Shown here piece by piece: positions 38,646 to 47,618 of a stretch of DNA of 64,000 nucleotides. The DNA comes from Rivularia sp. MS3 (GTDB lineage Bacteria; Cyanobacteriota; Cyanobacteriia; Cyanobacteriales; Nostocaceae), in the NCBI GenBank assembly GCA_019192545.1, contig JAHCMI010000052.1, positions 1 through 64,000 of the forward strand, in the 5' to 3' direction. The notes beneath the pieces were generated by a model. The model did not search any database. It saw only the letters and a list, made by a program, of their open reading frames with translations, and was not told the DNA's origin. The position numbers and the translations under genes were made by a program. Every line of letters starts with the position of its first letter. Positions within the stretch are counted from its first letter, which is position 1.

Positions 38646-39068
38646 ATGTCTTTGCAAAATGTCAAAGCTTTTTACAAAAGACTAGCGACTGATGAAGCTT
38701 TACGTACTCAATTGCAAGCAGTAGGAAGTAAAGATGAATGTAGCCAAATTGTTAGAAATGCTGGCTATGATTTCACTTCTCAAGAATTTGAAGAATATAC
38801 GGCTCAGTTGTTAGAGTCAAATTCTGATAACGGCGAAATAACCGACTTAGACGGGGTAACCGACTTAAATGAAAAAGAACTAGACGCTGTTTTTGGTGGA
38901 GCTTCGTCAATTGTTGGTAAGCCTATTATACGTCCTCTGTATGGGGTTGTTGAATATCCGTGGCCAAGACCACAGCCAATGTATGGAATAGTTGTGAGAG
39001 ACGACTTACCAAAGCTTGACAAAAGAGAAGATAACAGAAAACCATCAAGGAAAGCCGACTTATTTTAA
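38646..39068 (+). CDS. Nif11-type RiPP precursor with two XYG splice motifs
   Basis: The 140-residue protein has a Nif11-like leader (residues 1-85): MSLQNVKAFYKRLATDEALR, then GYDFTSQEFEEY, ending in the acidic stretch NEKELDAVFGG. The double glycine at 84-85 is the expected leader cleavage point. The 55-residue core contains two related blocks, PLYGVV (97-102) and PMYGIVV (111-117), each with an X-Y-G triplet at 98-100 and 112-114. In Pleurocapsa-type precursors of this leader class (PlpA, PcpA), a radical SAM 'splicease' removes tyramine from such X-Y-G sites to leave an alpha-keto-beta-amino acid. The remaining core is rich in Pro and charged residues. A radical SAM gene follows on the same strand. 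No dedicated peptidase or ABC transporter is adjacent. Confidence 0.88.
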   Translation: MSLQNVKAFYKRLATDEALRTQLQAVGSKDECSQIVRNAGYDFTSQEFEEYTAQLLESNSDNGEITDLDGVTDLNEKELDAVFGGASSIVGKPIIRPLYGVVEYPWPRPQPMYGIVVRDDLPKLDKREDNRKPSRKADLF

Positions 39069-39668
39069 GGGTAAGATGGGCAAAAAGCACTTTGCCAGTG
39101 CCTATATCTTTTCCTTTTTCAAGGAATCTATTAAAGATATCAAAACAGCAACGAGTGCAAGTGCATTCCAAATGTCAACTCAAATAAACTGAGATTTCAG
39201 GCTCGATTTCTCAGAGGATGTAAGGATGCGCTATAAATGATACTCGAAACTGTTGAGATCCCCCTAAATCCACGCCATTTGCTACAACGGGGGGAACCCC
39301 CCTTCGGGTATCTCCCTTCGGGAGACGCTCCGCGAACGCTAGTTTGGGGGACCCAAACCGACACCCCCAACTAGACTCACCGCAACGCAATGGCTCCCCT
39401 TTAAAAGGGGGACTTTAACCCACGCCACTTGCTACAAGTCGGGGAACCCCTCCGGGTATCTCCCTTCGGGAGACGCTCCGCGAACGCTAGTTTGGGGGAC
39501 CCAAACCGACACCCCCAACTAGACTCACCGCCCAACGCAGTGGCTCCCCTTTATTAAGGGGGGCAGGGGGGATAATCCGAGAATTGCGATAAAAACTATA
39601 CTTTCCAAACATCCTCTCAGTTCACATATATTTCTCCTTTCCTAAATAATTTAGTTGAGTGTGCATTA
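39069..39668. other. Gap between precursor and maturase, mostly a mobile element
   Basis: No gene. After the precursor stop comes a weak hairpin, GCACTTTGCCAGTGC (39087-39101), with a T/C-rich tail that might attenuate transcription. The 411-bp inverted-repeat element (39210-39620) follows, then 48 bp of AT-rich sequence before the radical SAM start. Confidence 0.65.
39210..39620. mobile_element. 411-bp MITE-like element with internal tandem duplication
   Basis: Terminal inverted repeats CTCAGAGGATGT (39210-39221) and ACATCCTCTCAG (39609-39620), one mismatch. Inside, about 140 bp is tandemly duplicated: GGGTATCTCCCTTCGGGAGA and GACGCTCCGCGAACGCTAGT, then the stretch starting TTTGGGGGACCCAAACCGAC, occur in both 39313-39400 and 39450-39530. 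A 156-bp relative in the opposite orientation is at 10021-10176. It has no coding capacity and separates the RiPP precursor from its maturase. Confidence 0.75.
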
Positions 39669-40934
39669 ATGAATAAGTATCGCAGGATTAGTTATGCAGT
39701 TTGGGAAATCACTTTAAAGTGTAATTTAGCTTGTCAGCACTGTGGTTCTCGCGCTGGGCATACAAGAGCGAAAGAACTTTCTACGCCGGAAGCCCTTGAT
39801 ATGGTCAAACAGTTGGCAGAAGTCGGGATTACAGAAGTTACTCTGATTGGAGGCGAGGCTTTTCTGCGCCCTGATTGGTTAGAAATTGCTCAAGCGATTA
39901 CTCAAGCCGGAATGGTTTGCGGTATGACTACTGGTGGTTATGGTATCACTCTTGACACCGCACGCCGGATGAAAGAAGCTGGAATTAAAGTGGTTTCTGT
40001 ATCGGTTGATGGCTTAGAAGCTACTCACGACCATCTGCGTGGTAGAGAAGGTTCCTGGCAATGGGCGTTTAAGACTATGAGTCATCTTAAGGAAGCTGGT
40101 ATTCCTTTTGGTTGCAATACTCAAATCAATCGCCTTTCTGCACCGGAATTCCCCTGTATATATGAGCGTATCCGCGATGCTGGTGTTTTTGCATGGCAGA
40201 TTCAGTTAACTGTACCGATGGGGAATGCTGCGGATAATAACGACATTCTGTTGCAACCTTATGAATTACTGGATGTGTATCCAATGATTGCCCGTGTTGC
40301 TCAAAGAGCTTTGCAAGAGGGAGTCCAAGTACAGCCAGGGAATAATATCGGTTACTATGGCCCCTACGAGCGATTGCTACGGGGAGGAGATGCTTGGTCT
40401 TTTTGGCAGGGATGCAACGCTGGATTATCTACTTTGGGGATTGAAGCAGATGGTGCAATTAAAGGTTGTCCCTCATTACCGACTTCAGCCTACACGGGAG
40501 GAAACATCCGCGATTATTCACTGCGGACAATAATTGAAGAAACAGAAGAATTGCGGTTTAATCTCGGCGCTGGTACTCCCAAAGGAAACCAACACTTGTG
40601 GGGTTTCTGCAAGACTTGCGAATTCGCCGAACTCTGTCGTGGTGGTTGTTCTTGGACTGCTCATGTATTCTTTGATAAAAGAGGAAACAATCCTTACTGT
40701 CACCATCGAGCCTTGACTCAAGAAAAGCGCGGTATTCGCGAGCGAGTGTATCTCGAACATAAGGCAGAGGGGAATCCCTTTGATAATGGCGAGTTTGCTT
40801 TGATTGAAGAACCGATTAATCAACCATTACCAGAGAACGATCCACTTCATTTTACATCTGAGAAGATTCAATGGCCAGATGGTTGGGAGTTTGAAGAGGA
40901 ATCAGTCGCATCTTTAGTAAGTTCGGTTGGTTAA
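39669..40934 (+). CDS. Radical SAM/SPASM RiPP maturase, splicease type
   Basis: The 421-residue protein has the radical SAM cluster motif C18-N-L-A-C22-Q-H-C25 (CxxxCxxC) near the N-terminus, the glycine motif IGGEAFLRPDW and VSVDGLEATHDHLRG. The C-terminal SPASM region (about 255-360) carries further cysteines for auxiliary clusters: WQGCNAGLSTLGIEADGAIK, G-C-P-S, FCKTCEFAELCRGGCSW and NPYCHHRAL. It belongs to the Nif11-peptide-associated maturases. With a precursor bearing X-Y-G sites upstream, I infer that it is a splicease of the PlpX/PcpX kind, cutting out tyramine. It is cytoplasmic and needs SAM and iron-sulfur clusters. The precursor lies 600 bp upstream, across a mobile element, and a small accessory-like gene lies 138 bp downstream. 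Confidence 0.88.
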   Translation: MNKYRRISYAVWEITLKCNLACQHCGSRAGHTRAKELSTPEALDMVKQLAEVGITEVTLIGGEAFLRPDWLEIAQAITQAGMVCGMTTGGYGITLDTARRMKEAGIKVVSVSVDGLEATHDHLRGREGSWQWAFKTMSHLKEAGIPFGCNTQINRLSAPEFPCIYERIRDAGVFAWQIQLTVPMGNAADNNDILLQPYELLDVYPMIARVAQRALQEGVQVQPGNNIGYYGPYERLLRGGDAWSFWQGCNAGLSTLGIEADGAIKGCPSLPTSAYTGGNIRDYSLRTIIEETEELRFNLGAGTPKGNQHLWGFCKTCEFAELCRGGCSWTAHVFFDKRGNNPYCHHRALTQEKRGIRERVYLEHKAEGNPFDNGEFALIEEPINQPLPENDPLHFTSEKIQWPDGWEFEEESVASLVSSVG

Positions 40935-41072
40935 CTCCCGTCTTTACAGAATTTCAAACCTTCACCAACCTTCGGATTTGAGGATTTGTTTTAATGTGCC
41001 AGTTGCATTGGGAGCAAGGCATTTTAATAGATACAAACCTTTAACCTTTGACCTTTAACCTCTAACCTTATT

Positions 41073-41249
41073 ATGTCTACAGAAAATGATTTAGTGTCAT
41101 CCGTTGATGATTCCCAGACAACGCTTTTACCTCGCACTGCTTGGAATAGTCAGGTTGCTTATTTGCGAGTTCTTTTTCGAGCTAAGAAGGCTTTGGATCG
41201 AATCGAGAAGGAAACAAACCCCCAACTTGAAGCAAGAGATAAATCTTAG
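41073..41249 (+). CDS. Small ORF, candidate splicease accessory protein (58 residues)
   Basis: ATG at 41073 to TAG at 41249. The product begins MSTENDLVSSVDDSQTTLLP and continues with WNSQVAYLRVLFRAKKALDR, an amphipathic helix, then a charged end. Known splicease loci (plp, pcp) encode a small protein (PlpY/PcpY) needed with the radical SAM enzyme. This ORF has the right place, strand and small size, but I cannot confirm homology from memory. There is no clear Shine-Dalgarno sequence. Overlapping longer frames in other registers look like noise. Confidence 0.55.
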   Translation: MSTENDLVSSVDDSQTTLLPRTAWNSQVAYLRVLFRAKKALDRIEKETNPQLEARDKS

Positions 41250-41493
41250 ATGGGGTTGTATAAATTCTGTTTCTAAAATCTTGAATTGAAGTATAGCCAT
41301 CAGTATTTCCCACTTAACACTTTGTCGTTGATACTACGGGTGTGTTGGGACTGGTAGCTATCTTTTTTTATGGTTGAATTTAATTCGCGAGATTGTCTGG
41401 CGAATCAGTTTTTTTGTCCAAAGTCCAATATTTTATCTGGTAGTATTTAATTCATATTGACTTTAAATATAAATTAGAAGCAATAGATAAAAT

Positions 41494-42726
41494 ATGGGTG
41501 TAAATCAACAAGCCGTTAGTTCAATCAAGTCAAATATATGGAAGCTTTATATATTAAAAGGATTAGAGTTTGCTTGGTTTCCCATTCCTGTAATTATTCT
41601 TTTTTATGAAAATAATGGTTTATCGTTTGAGCAATCTTTACTTTTAAAGACGATTTTATCGTTATCAGTATTTATATTTGAAATACCTTCTGGTTATTTT
41701 GCGGATATTTTTGGTAGAAAGGCTTGTTTAGTTTTAGGGGGATTAGTTTGGATAATAGGATTGCTATTTTACTGCTTTCAAAATAGTTTTTTCGCATTTG
41801 CGATCGCGGAAGTTTTATCGGGTTTGGCTGCTAGTCTTATATCTGGTGCAAATACGGCTTTGGGATTCGATAGTTTAGTCAAAATTAACCAAGAGCAAGA
41901 TTACCGTCATATAGAAGGAAGACTAGGAGCTATAGCGGGAATTGCGGAAGCAATCTGTGGTTTGTTAGGGGGTTTAGTAGCTGCTCGCAATTTGGTTTAT
42001 CCTTTCTATTTACAAACGATTTGTATATTGTTGTATTTCCTAATTGCTTTAACTTTAGTTGAACCAAATTTACATCAATCTTCAACTAATTCTTCTCAAG
42101 CCGGGAATAATAAAAGTACTAGACAAGCAATAAACCATCGGGAAATATGGGAAGCAATCCGTTTATCGTTGTTAGTAAACAAAAAAGTGAGATGGTTAAT
42201 TTTATTTTCAGCAAACTTTGGAATTATAACCTTTCTTGCCGTTTGGTTATCTCAAGCGGATATGCAAAGTCGTGGTTTAGCAGTTTCTAGTTTTGGATAT
42301 GCTTGGGCTGCATTTCATTTTATACTCAGCTTTGCTTCTTTTAAGGCAACATCAATAGAAAATATCTTTGGTACAAAAAAGGTATTGTTGGGTTTAGTTA
42401 TATCATTAGGTTTATCTTATATATTTCTGAGCTTGATAAACCAAACATGGGGAATTATATTTATTGCCTTAATTTATTTTAGTCGAGGGGTTCGCAATCC
42501 ATTAACATTGAATCTGATAAACCAAAATCTCCCCTCATCAATTAGAGCTACAGCGCTTTCTATAAGTAGCTTTATTTTTCGCTTAGGTTTTGTTGCGATC
42601 GCGCCAGTGGTTGGGTGGATAACAGATACCTATAACCTAGATATAGCTTTATTTTTAGTTGGTGTTATTTTTATTATTTTTGGAGTCTTTTGCTGGCAAA
42701 AGTTGGTGGAAGCAGAAGTTTTTTAA
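41494..42726 (+). CDS. MFS transporter
   Basis: The 410-residue protein has about 12 transmembrane helices. It carries the MFS loop motif GYFADIFGRKACLVLGG between helices 2 and 3, and SRGVRNPLTLNLINQNLPSS in the second half. It is about 12 helices without extra domains, so a simple secondary carrier. It lies 244 bp after the small ORF in the RiPP locus on the same strand. It could export the mature peptide, as MFS carriers do in some RiPP clusters, but the link rests only on position. It is not related in detail to the MFS-FHA protein at 11324. A convergent M48 gene follows. Confidence 0.85.
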   Translation: MGVNQQAVSSIKSNIWKLYILKGLEFAWFPIPVIILFYENNGLSFEQSLLLKTILSLSVFIFEIPSGYFADIFGRKACLVLGGLVWIIGLLFYCFQNSFFAFAIAEVLSGLAASLISGANTALGFDSLVKINQEQDYRHIEGRLGAIAGIAEAICGLLGGLVAARNLVYPFYLQTICILLYFLIALTLVEPNLHQSSTNSSQAGNNKSTRQAINHREIWEAIRLSLLVNKKVRWLILFSANFGIITFLAVWLSQADMQSRGLAVSSFGYAWAAFHFILSFASFKATSIENIFGTKKVLLGLVISLGLSYIFLSLINQTWGIIFIALIYFSRGVRNPLTLNLINQNLPSSIRATALSISSFIFRLGFVAIAPVVGWITDTYNLDIALFLVGVIFIIFGVFCWQKLVEAEVF

Positions 42727-42796
42727 ATAATGATGTCAGATTTTACCTAACATCATTATTTAAGTATATTTTCTCAATTTATGTTTATTTCAACTA

Positions 42797-44704
42797 TCAC
42801 TTTGTTTGATAAATCAATGCATTATGTACTTTACTTAATGGTTTATCAAAGTGAGAATATTCGCCAGTTATGACTAAGATAAATATTCTGCCATCAAATT
42901 CTATATTATTTGAAAGTTGGTTTTCCAGATGGGAATTTTTTGGTTGAGTATCAGTTTCATTCCACCAGTTAACTTTTCGTGTTACTCCTAAAACATACAA
43001 CGGTTTTTCTGGAAAATATTCTAATACCTTCTGAACTAAATAAACTTCTTTAATTTCGGTGTAACATGATAGCTGTTGGCATAAACTATGTAATTGTGAT
43101 TTGGATAAACCATGAGGCTGATATTTATCCTTAGGTTTAATATATTGGCGTTCTTCTTCTGCTCGTACAAGTTTATCGTAGTGTTCTTCCGCACGTTGTT
43201 TATATGAATTAGCTGTATTTATATCATTTTGCCCGATTAAAAAAGAATAAATTACTTGGCATCCATCAATTACTATTTGTATATCTTTAGCCATTGCCTT
43301 TTCAATATATTTTATACCGGCTGGATTTTGCTGATTTAGCAATATCTCACCCATAAAATAATTGGCTAAAGCATGATTTTCATTTGTATCTAAAAAATCC
43401 TTCAATAACGGTAATGCTGAAGAATTATCTTTAAAATTCAAAGTTAATTGAATTCTTTGCCAAGCTTCCTCAGTATTTAATTTGTCTTCTAAAGATTTGT
43501 TTTCTAATTCATTGAGTGCAGTAAGTGATTCTTGAACTTGTGCGTATTTCTGCCGCCAAGGTGTTGCTGTTTTGTCATACCAAACTTGATTGAAATAGTC
43601 AATTAACTTATCTAAAGCAGTCCCTAAAACTTCTCTTGCCGCACTAACTTTTGTGGTAGTAGGTAAAGATATTTGTTCCTGATTTTTAGGAAGACATTGC
43701 AAAGCATTTAATCTGTCGCTTAAACATGGATGAGTATCATGATTATCCGTTTTTTCTGCTAAAGCTTGTGTTAAGTATAAGCTACTTTCTGTAGAATCAA
43801 TTTGCTTGCTGAATGCTGCTTTCATCTCAGTAAAAACTGATTTTGGTGCTTCAATCTCTGTGTTTACTTGTTTGTATATTTTAGAAAAAAAAGAATTTTC
43901 TAAAAATCTAGCTTTAATTTCAACATTAATCAAGGCTGAAGCGGTATTTTTAGCTCCTGTCAATTCTAAAGCACATTGGTCAGCTTCGTATTCGTTCATC
44001 CGTGCAAGTACAAACGAATAAGCATTAAAAAACGGCACGTACCAATTCAAAAACCTTTCAAAAATAAACCATGAAACTTCATTTCCACCTTCCCCTAATT
44101 CTTTCGCAATTCGCTGCCATGTTGAACGTTGACGATAAATCCAAGCACTAAAGCGACTATGATTTCCTGATAAATGACCAAGTTCATGAGCCAGTACTGC
44201 ACGAAACTCTTCTGTTGAAAGTGCTAACATTAAAGGCAAGCCAATAATCAGGTAATTTTGCTGCCATCCTAACAAACCTAAACGCGGTCTTTGCATTACA
44301 GCAGCATTAAAATCGTCTGTAATTAAAATTGAATGAAAACATGGAGCTTGTAGTTTTGATGATAATTCATCAACAAAAGCATATAACCTAGGCAATTCTT
44401 TTCGTTTTAAATATAAACCTGTAGGTGGTGGAAAAGATACCCACAAAGAACGCAGCAAAATCAATCCAAATGCTAGTAGAAAAATAGTAACTTGTATTGC
44501 TCTAGCATTAAATCTCCTACTAGTAAGCATTAACCAAATAATACCTGTTAACAAAGCCGCAGTTGCAGCTAGTATTACAAAGATATAGGCATAACCTAGT
44601 GTTGCTAATATTGCAGTGCGGAATTTATACGCACTTGGCTGCTTGCGTCCAAAAGCCTCTAACTTCTGAACAAGTCTATCAAATTTTTCTTGATTGAGAG
44701 TCAT
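42797..44704 (-). CDS. M48 family membrane metallopeptidase with helical C-terminus
   Basis: I start at the ATG at 44704 (MTLNQEKFDRL), since the TTG at 44734 only adds ten odd residues; this gives 635 residues. Two transmembrane helices (about 35-60 and 68-88) precede the peptidase domain. The zinc motif is AVLAHELGHLSGNH, with His173, Glu174 and His177, and the third ligand is Glu238 in NEYEAD. The C-terminal 250 residues are TPR-like helices (DNSSALPLLKDFLDTNENHA, NYFMGEILLNQ). M48 peptidases (Ste24/HtpX) degrade membrane or misfolded proteins. It is convergent with the MFS gene and has no clear operon partner. Confidence 0.9.
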   Translation of the reverse strand: MTLNQEKFDRLVQKLEAFGRKQPSAYKFRTAILATLGYAYIFVILAATAALLTGIIWLMLTSRRFNARAIQVTIFLLAFGLILLRSLWVSFPPPTGLYLKRKELPRLYAFVDELSSKLQAPCFHSILITDDFNAAVMQRPRLGLLGWQQNYLIIGLPLMLALSTEEFRAVLAHELGHLSGNHSRFSAWIYRQRSTWQRIAKELGEGGNEVSWFIFERFLNWYVPFFNAYSFVLARMNEYEADQCALELTGAKNTASALINVEIKARFLENSFFSKIYKQVNTEIEAPKSVFTEMKAAFSKQIDSTESSLYLTQALAEKTDNHDTHPCLSDRLNALQCLPKNQEQISLPTTTKVSAAREVLGTALDKLIDYFNQVWYDKTATPWRQKYAQVQESLTALNELENKSLEDKLNTEEAWQRIQLTLNFKDNSSALPLLKDFLDTNENHALANYFMGEILLNQQNPAGIKYIEKAMAKDIQIVIDGCQVIYSFLIGQNDINTANSYKQRAEEHYDKLVRAEEERQYIKPKDKYQPHGLSKSQLHSLCQQLSCYTEIKEVYLVQKVLEYFPEKPLYVLGVTRKVNWWNETDTQPKNSHLENQLSNNIEFDGRIFILVITGEYSHFDKPLSKVHNALIYQTK

Positions 44705-44929
44705 TTTTAATGCACCAGTTCCCCAAAACACCAACTTAGCTGATGCACTACTCCCATAGCTTGCGTAAAACCTACGAAAGTTTACTATTCAATAAGAATT
44801 GACAACATTTATCAGTGGAGCAATAATATTAATTTTTACTGCAATTGCTGATAAATCTTGTTGATTCAAAAGAAAACCTCCGGCGATCGCTGCATTAATA
44901 TCCCTTGTGTGATTTAATTAATCCTCAAA

Positions 44930-45313
44930 ATGGAATTTAACCCATCCCTAACCGGAATAGTTATCGGAACAATTACTGTAATTACGACTGTAGCTATAAT
45001 TTGGTTCACAATAATCATCAGACAATCAAATTTATACGTTCCCGTAAGCTGGTTATTAACTATTCCGACTATCGGAATAGTATTTCTGCTTTCATATGTT
45101 TATGGTTTTGAAGTCACTACTGGTTTTGTGACGGCTTATCTTGCTCTATCGTGGATTCCCTTATTCCTTGGTTTACATGCGGGAATGGAGGCTCAATCAG
45201 TTTTGAACATCACTTCAATAGTAATTACAGTTGAATTTATTTTTATATTTATATTTCAACTTATCTCAAAATTAATAGACTTCTCTACCGCTATGGGAAC
45301 AGTAAATTTATAG
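44930..45313 (+). CDS. Small integral membrane protein, unknown
   Basis: The 127-residue hydrophobic protein has about four predicted transmembrane helices (approximately 8-30, 38-58, 62-82 and 94-117). I recognise no family. It is the only plus-strand gene in a 20-kb run of minus-strand genes, and it ends 13 bp from the convergent IcfG-type phosphatase gene. Codon use looks normal, which supports it being real. Nothing shows its role. Confidence 0.6.
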   Translation: MEFNPSLTGIVIGTITVITTVAIIWFTIIIRQSNLYVPVSWLLTIPTIGIVFLLSYVYGFEVTTGFVTAYLALSWIPLFLGLHAGMEAQSVLNITSIVITVEFIFIFIFQLISKLIDFSTAMGTVNL

Positions 45314-45326
45314 TCAAACTAAAAGC

Positions 45327-46994
45327 TTAATTTTTCCGCTGTAAAGCTAATAAGGTAATATCGTCAAATTGCTCGGAATCCCCAGTATGCTCTTTGATAG
45401 CAGTAGTAATTTGATTTAATAATTCCTTTGCAGAATCAATTGGTTGTTCCAATAAAGAAATAAGCTTTTTATCGGTGAAGAATTCACTATTACAATTGCG
45501 AGCTTCTGTTACACCATCTGTATAACCAATTAAAATTTCTCCTGGGTGTAAGAAAATTTGATTGATGGGGAAACTAATATTTGGTAACATTCCGACGGCA
45601 GGTGCAGTTGATTCAAGCTGATGAATTATTTTACCATCGGAGGAAATTATAAATAAAGGTTCGTGTCCGGCATTAATATATGTTAAAAGTCCGGTATCTG
45701 GTTCTAAAACTCCAAAAAATAAAGTAGCGAACATACCCAATTCGCCGTGTAATTTAGACACATATTCGTTAGTTAAACAAACGGCTTGTAATGAATTCAG
45801 ATGAGCTAAATTAGTCAATGGCGATTCACCAATCCACCCTTGTTGAGGTAAATGTTGTTCTAATATTAATTTAGCTTGTCCTCGTAATTGAATTTTACCG
45901 GAAAAAATACGAATTAAGCTGCGGAAGAGAGCCATGAAAAGTGCTGCTCCTACTCCTTTGTCACATACGTCGGCAATGACAAATCCGACACTACCATTAT
46001 CTAATTCAAATATATCGTAAAAGTCCCCAGCGACTTGTCGAGCGGGTTGGAAAAAAGAAGCAATTTCCCAATTATATTCATCAGCAAAACATTTAATTCT
46101 CTCGTCAGCAGGCAAAAAATTAAGCTGCATTTCTCGCCCTTTTTCCAACTCCTGATTAAGAGCTTGTGAATAATTTTCGACTTCAGTTAAACTAACTTGT
46201 AAAGCTGCTTCAGCACGTTTTCGTTGTAAATAGGCCGTACTAATTTGATGATACATCGTATCAAAAGCAGTAATTACATCTCCTAATTCATCTTTACGTT
46301 TTATTGGAGCCGAAGCAAAATTCTGCGATGGTTTATCTTTACTGATTGCTTCTCCTGCTTTGATTAAATCATTTCTCAAGCAAAGAATAGGACGAATTAC
46401 AATTGGTTCTAATGCAATCCATACACCACCGGTGACAAATATAGAAATTAGTACGACTAAACCAGCAATACGTAAAATATAAGCGTTTATTTCTGGCTGT
46501 AGCGAAGCAGTATTATGACGAACTATTAGAAAAGTATCTCTTCCCATCTGTTTTGCTGTCCAACCTACATCGTACCTGGTACCATCTTGGCTGCGAAAGC
46601 TTTTCTTCGGATTGCGTTTAAAGTTTAAAAAAGAAAGTTGGGGTTTTTCTCCAAAGCTGCCAATTAATTTTCCATCAGAAGTATAAAACGAACCTCCAAC
46701 AATTATATGTTTGAGTTCGTCGGTTATCTTAATTTCTTTGAGTTTAACTAAGTTAGATAATTGTTCGTAAATTTCTTCGTCGCTTTCTTCTATACCACTA
46801 GGAACGGAAATTTGTGTAAGTACGGAAACTTTTCCTTCTGTTATTTCTTCTATTTGATTCAAAAGCTGTTTTTCTCTTCTAATAATTGAAGGAATAAGCA
46901 GAATGACCTCAATTATCAAAATGCTGACAAAAGCAACAGATACAACAAGAAAGGATAGACGTGATTTCCTGATTTTTAAAAACTTTAATAACAT
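45327..46994 (-). CDS. icfG: PP2C-type SpoIIE phosphatase, IcfG-like
   Basis: The 555-residue protein has an N-terminal transmembrane helix (12-35), a periplasmic sensing region (about 36-165), a second transmembrane helix (about 168-190), a HAMP domain (about 190-250), a short coiled coil and a C-terminal PP2C/SpoIIE phosphatase. Metal-binding Asp residues stand in GDFYDIFELD, ADVCDKGVGAA, GYTDGVTEARN and FDDITLLAL. In Synechocystis, IcfG (Slr1860) removes phosphate from two STAS proteins and is needed for proper glucose and inorganic carbon use. Here the matching kinase, two STAS proteins, glgX and the same accessory genes lie upstream on the same strand, so the assignment is by family and synteny. 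A 126-bp MITE sits before it. Confidence 0.88.
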   Translation of the reverse strand: MLLKFLKIRKSRLSFLVVSVAFVSILIIEVILLIPSIIRREKQLLNQIEEITEGKVSVLTQISVPSGIEESDEEIYEQLSNLVKLKEIKITDELKHIIVGGSFYTSDGKLIGSFGEKPQLSFLNFKRNPKKSFRSQDGTRYDVGWTAKQMGRDTFLIVRHNTASLQPEINAYILRIAGLVVLISIFVTGGVWIALEPIVIRPILCLRNDLIKAGEAISKDKPSQNFASAPIKRKDELGDVITAFDTMYHQISTAYLQRKRAEAALQVSLTEVENYSQALNQELEKGREMQLNFLPADERIKCFADEYNWEIASFFQPARQVAGDFYDIFELDNGSVGFVIADVCDKGVGAALFMALFRSLIRIFSGKIQLRGQAKLILEQHLPQQGWIGESPLTNLAHLNSLQAVCLTNEYVSKLHGELGMFATLFFGVLEPDTGLLTYINAGHEPLFIISSDGKIIHQLESTAPAVGMLPNISFPINQIFLHPGEILIGYTDGVTEARNCNSEFFTDKKLISLLEQPIDSAKELLNQITTAIKEHTGDSEQFDDITLLALQRKN

Positions 46995-47044
46995 AGTTTC
47001 GGTTTCCTATTCCCGAAATAACCTCACCCTTAATCCCTCTCCTT

Positions 47045-47170
47045 CAGGACTTACGTAATTGTCACAACACTCAGGTGGTGCGTGACACTACAACCCTGAT
47101 TACTACGTTAAAAATTTAATTAAGTGTCACAGCACCCTACAGCACAAATGTGCCGGTTGCGTAAGTCCTA
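47045..47170. mobile_element. 126-bp MITE-like element, copy 2
   Basis: CAGGACTTACG and CGTAAGTCCTA ends, same length and about 94% identical to 28669-28794. It lies within the icfG cluster between the phosphatase and kinase genes. It may have created or removed a promoter or processing site there. Confidence 0.85.
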
Positions 47171-47189
47171 TCCTTATTAAGGGGAAGAT

Positions 47190-47612
47190 TTATTTAGTAT
47201 TTACGATAAAAATATTACGATTTACATTTCCATGACGCTCGTAAATATATTTATCAACTCCATTAATTGCTAAATATATTCCTAAACCACCTATATGTCT
47301 TTCTTCTAAAGGTTTATTTAAGTCGTCTGGTTTTGCTTCTAAAGTTGCGTCATACTGCATTCCCCTGTCTTCAAGGTAAATACTTAAATTTTCTTCGCCA
47401 AATTCTGCCTGACATTTTATATTACCTTGAATTCCTGCTGCTTCATAGCCATGAATAACAATATTAGTTGCAATTTCATCCACAGCTAAACGCAATTTAT
47501 ATGTTCTTTTGCTATCTAAATTTACTTTTTTCGCTGCTGTCGTTACATAGTCGGATATTACATCTAAAGATTTTAAGTCACCAGGTACTTTTATTGATTC
47601 TATTGATTCCAT
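47190..47612 (-). CDS. Anti-sigma-type serine kinase (RsbW/SpoIIAB-like), Slr1861-like
   Basis: The 140-residue protein is a single HATPase domain of the RsbW type. The N-box is LRLAVDEIATNIVIHGY, the G1 region is EDRGMQYD and the late glycine box is HIGGLGIYLA. In partner switching, such kinases phosphorylate a Ser on a STAS antagonist and bind a target. In Synechocystis the equivalent (Slr1861) phosphorylates the two STAS proteins of the icfG group. The gene lies 6 bp after the STAS gene on the same strand, so translation is probably coupled. No partner sigma factor is encoded next to it. Confidence 0.9.
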   Translation of the reverse strand: MESIESIKVPGDLKSLDVISDYVTTAAKKVNLDSKRTYKLRLAVDEIATNIVIHGYEAAGIQGNIKCQAEFGEENLSIYLEDRGMQYDATLEAKPDDLNKPLEERHIGGLGIYLAINGVDKYIYERHGNVNRNIFIVNTK

Positions 47613-47618
47613 GTAACT

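Noticed and set aside
39210-39620. CRISPR or RNA gene in the strongly structured gap of the RiPP locus
   Set aside because: The repetition is one tandem duplication inside an inverted-repeat element, without regular spacers, and a relative lies at 10021-10176.
41104-41289. A 61-codon plus-strand frame after the radical SAM gene
   Set aside because: It overlaps the better-placed 58-codon frame at 41073-41249 in another register and has no family pattern.
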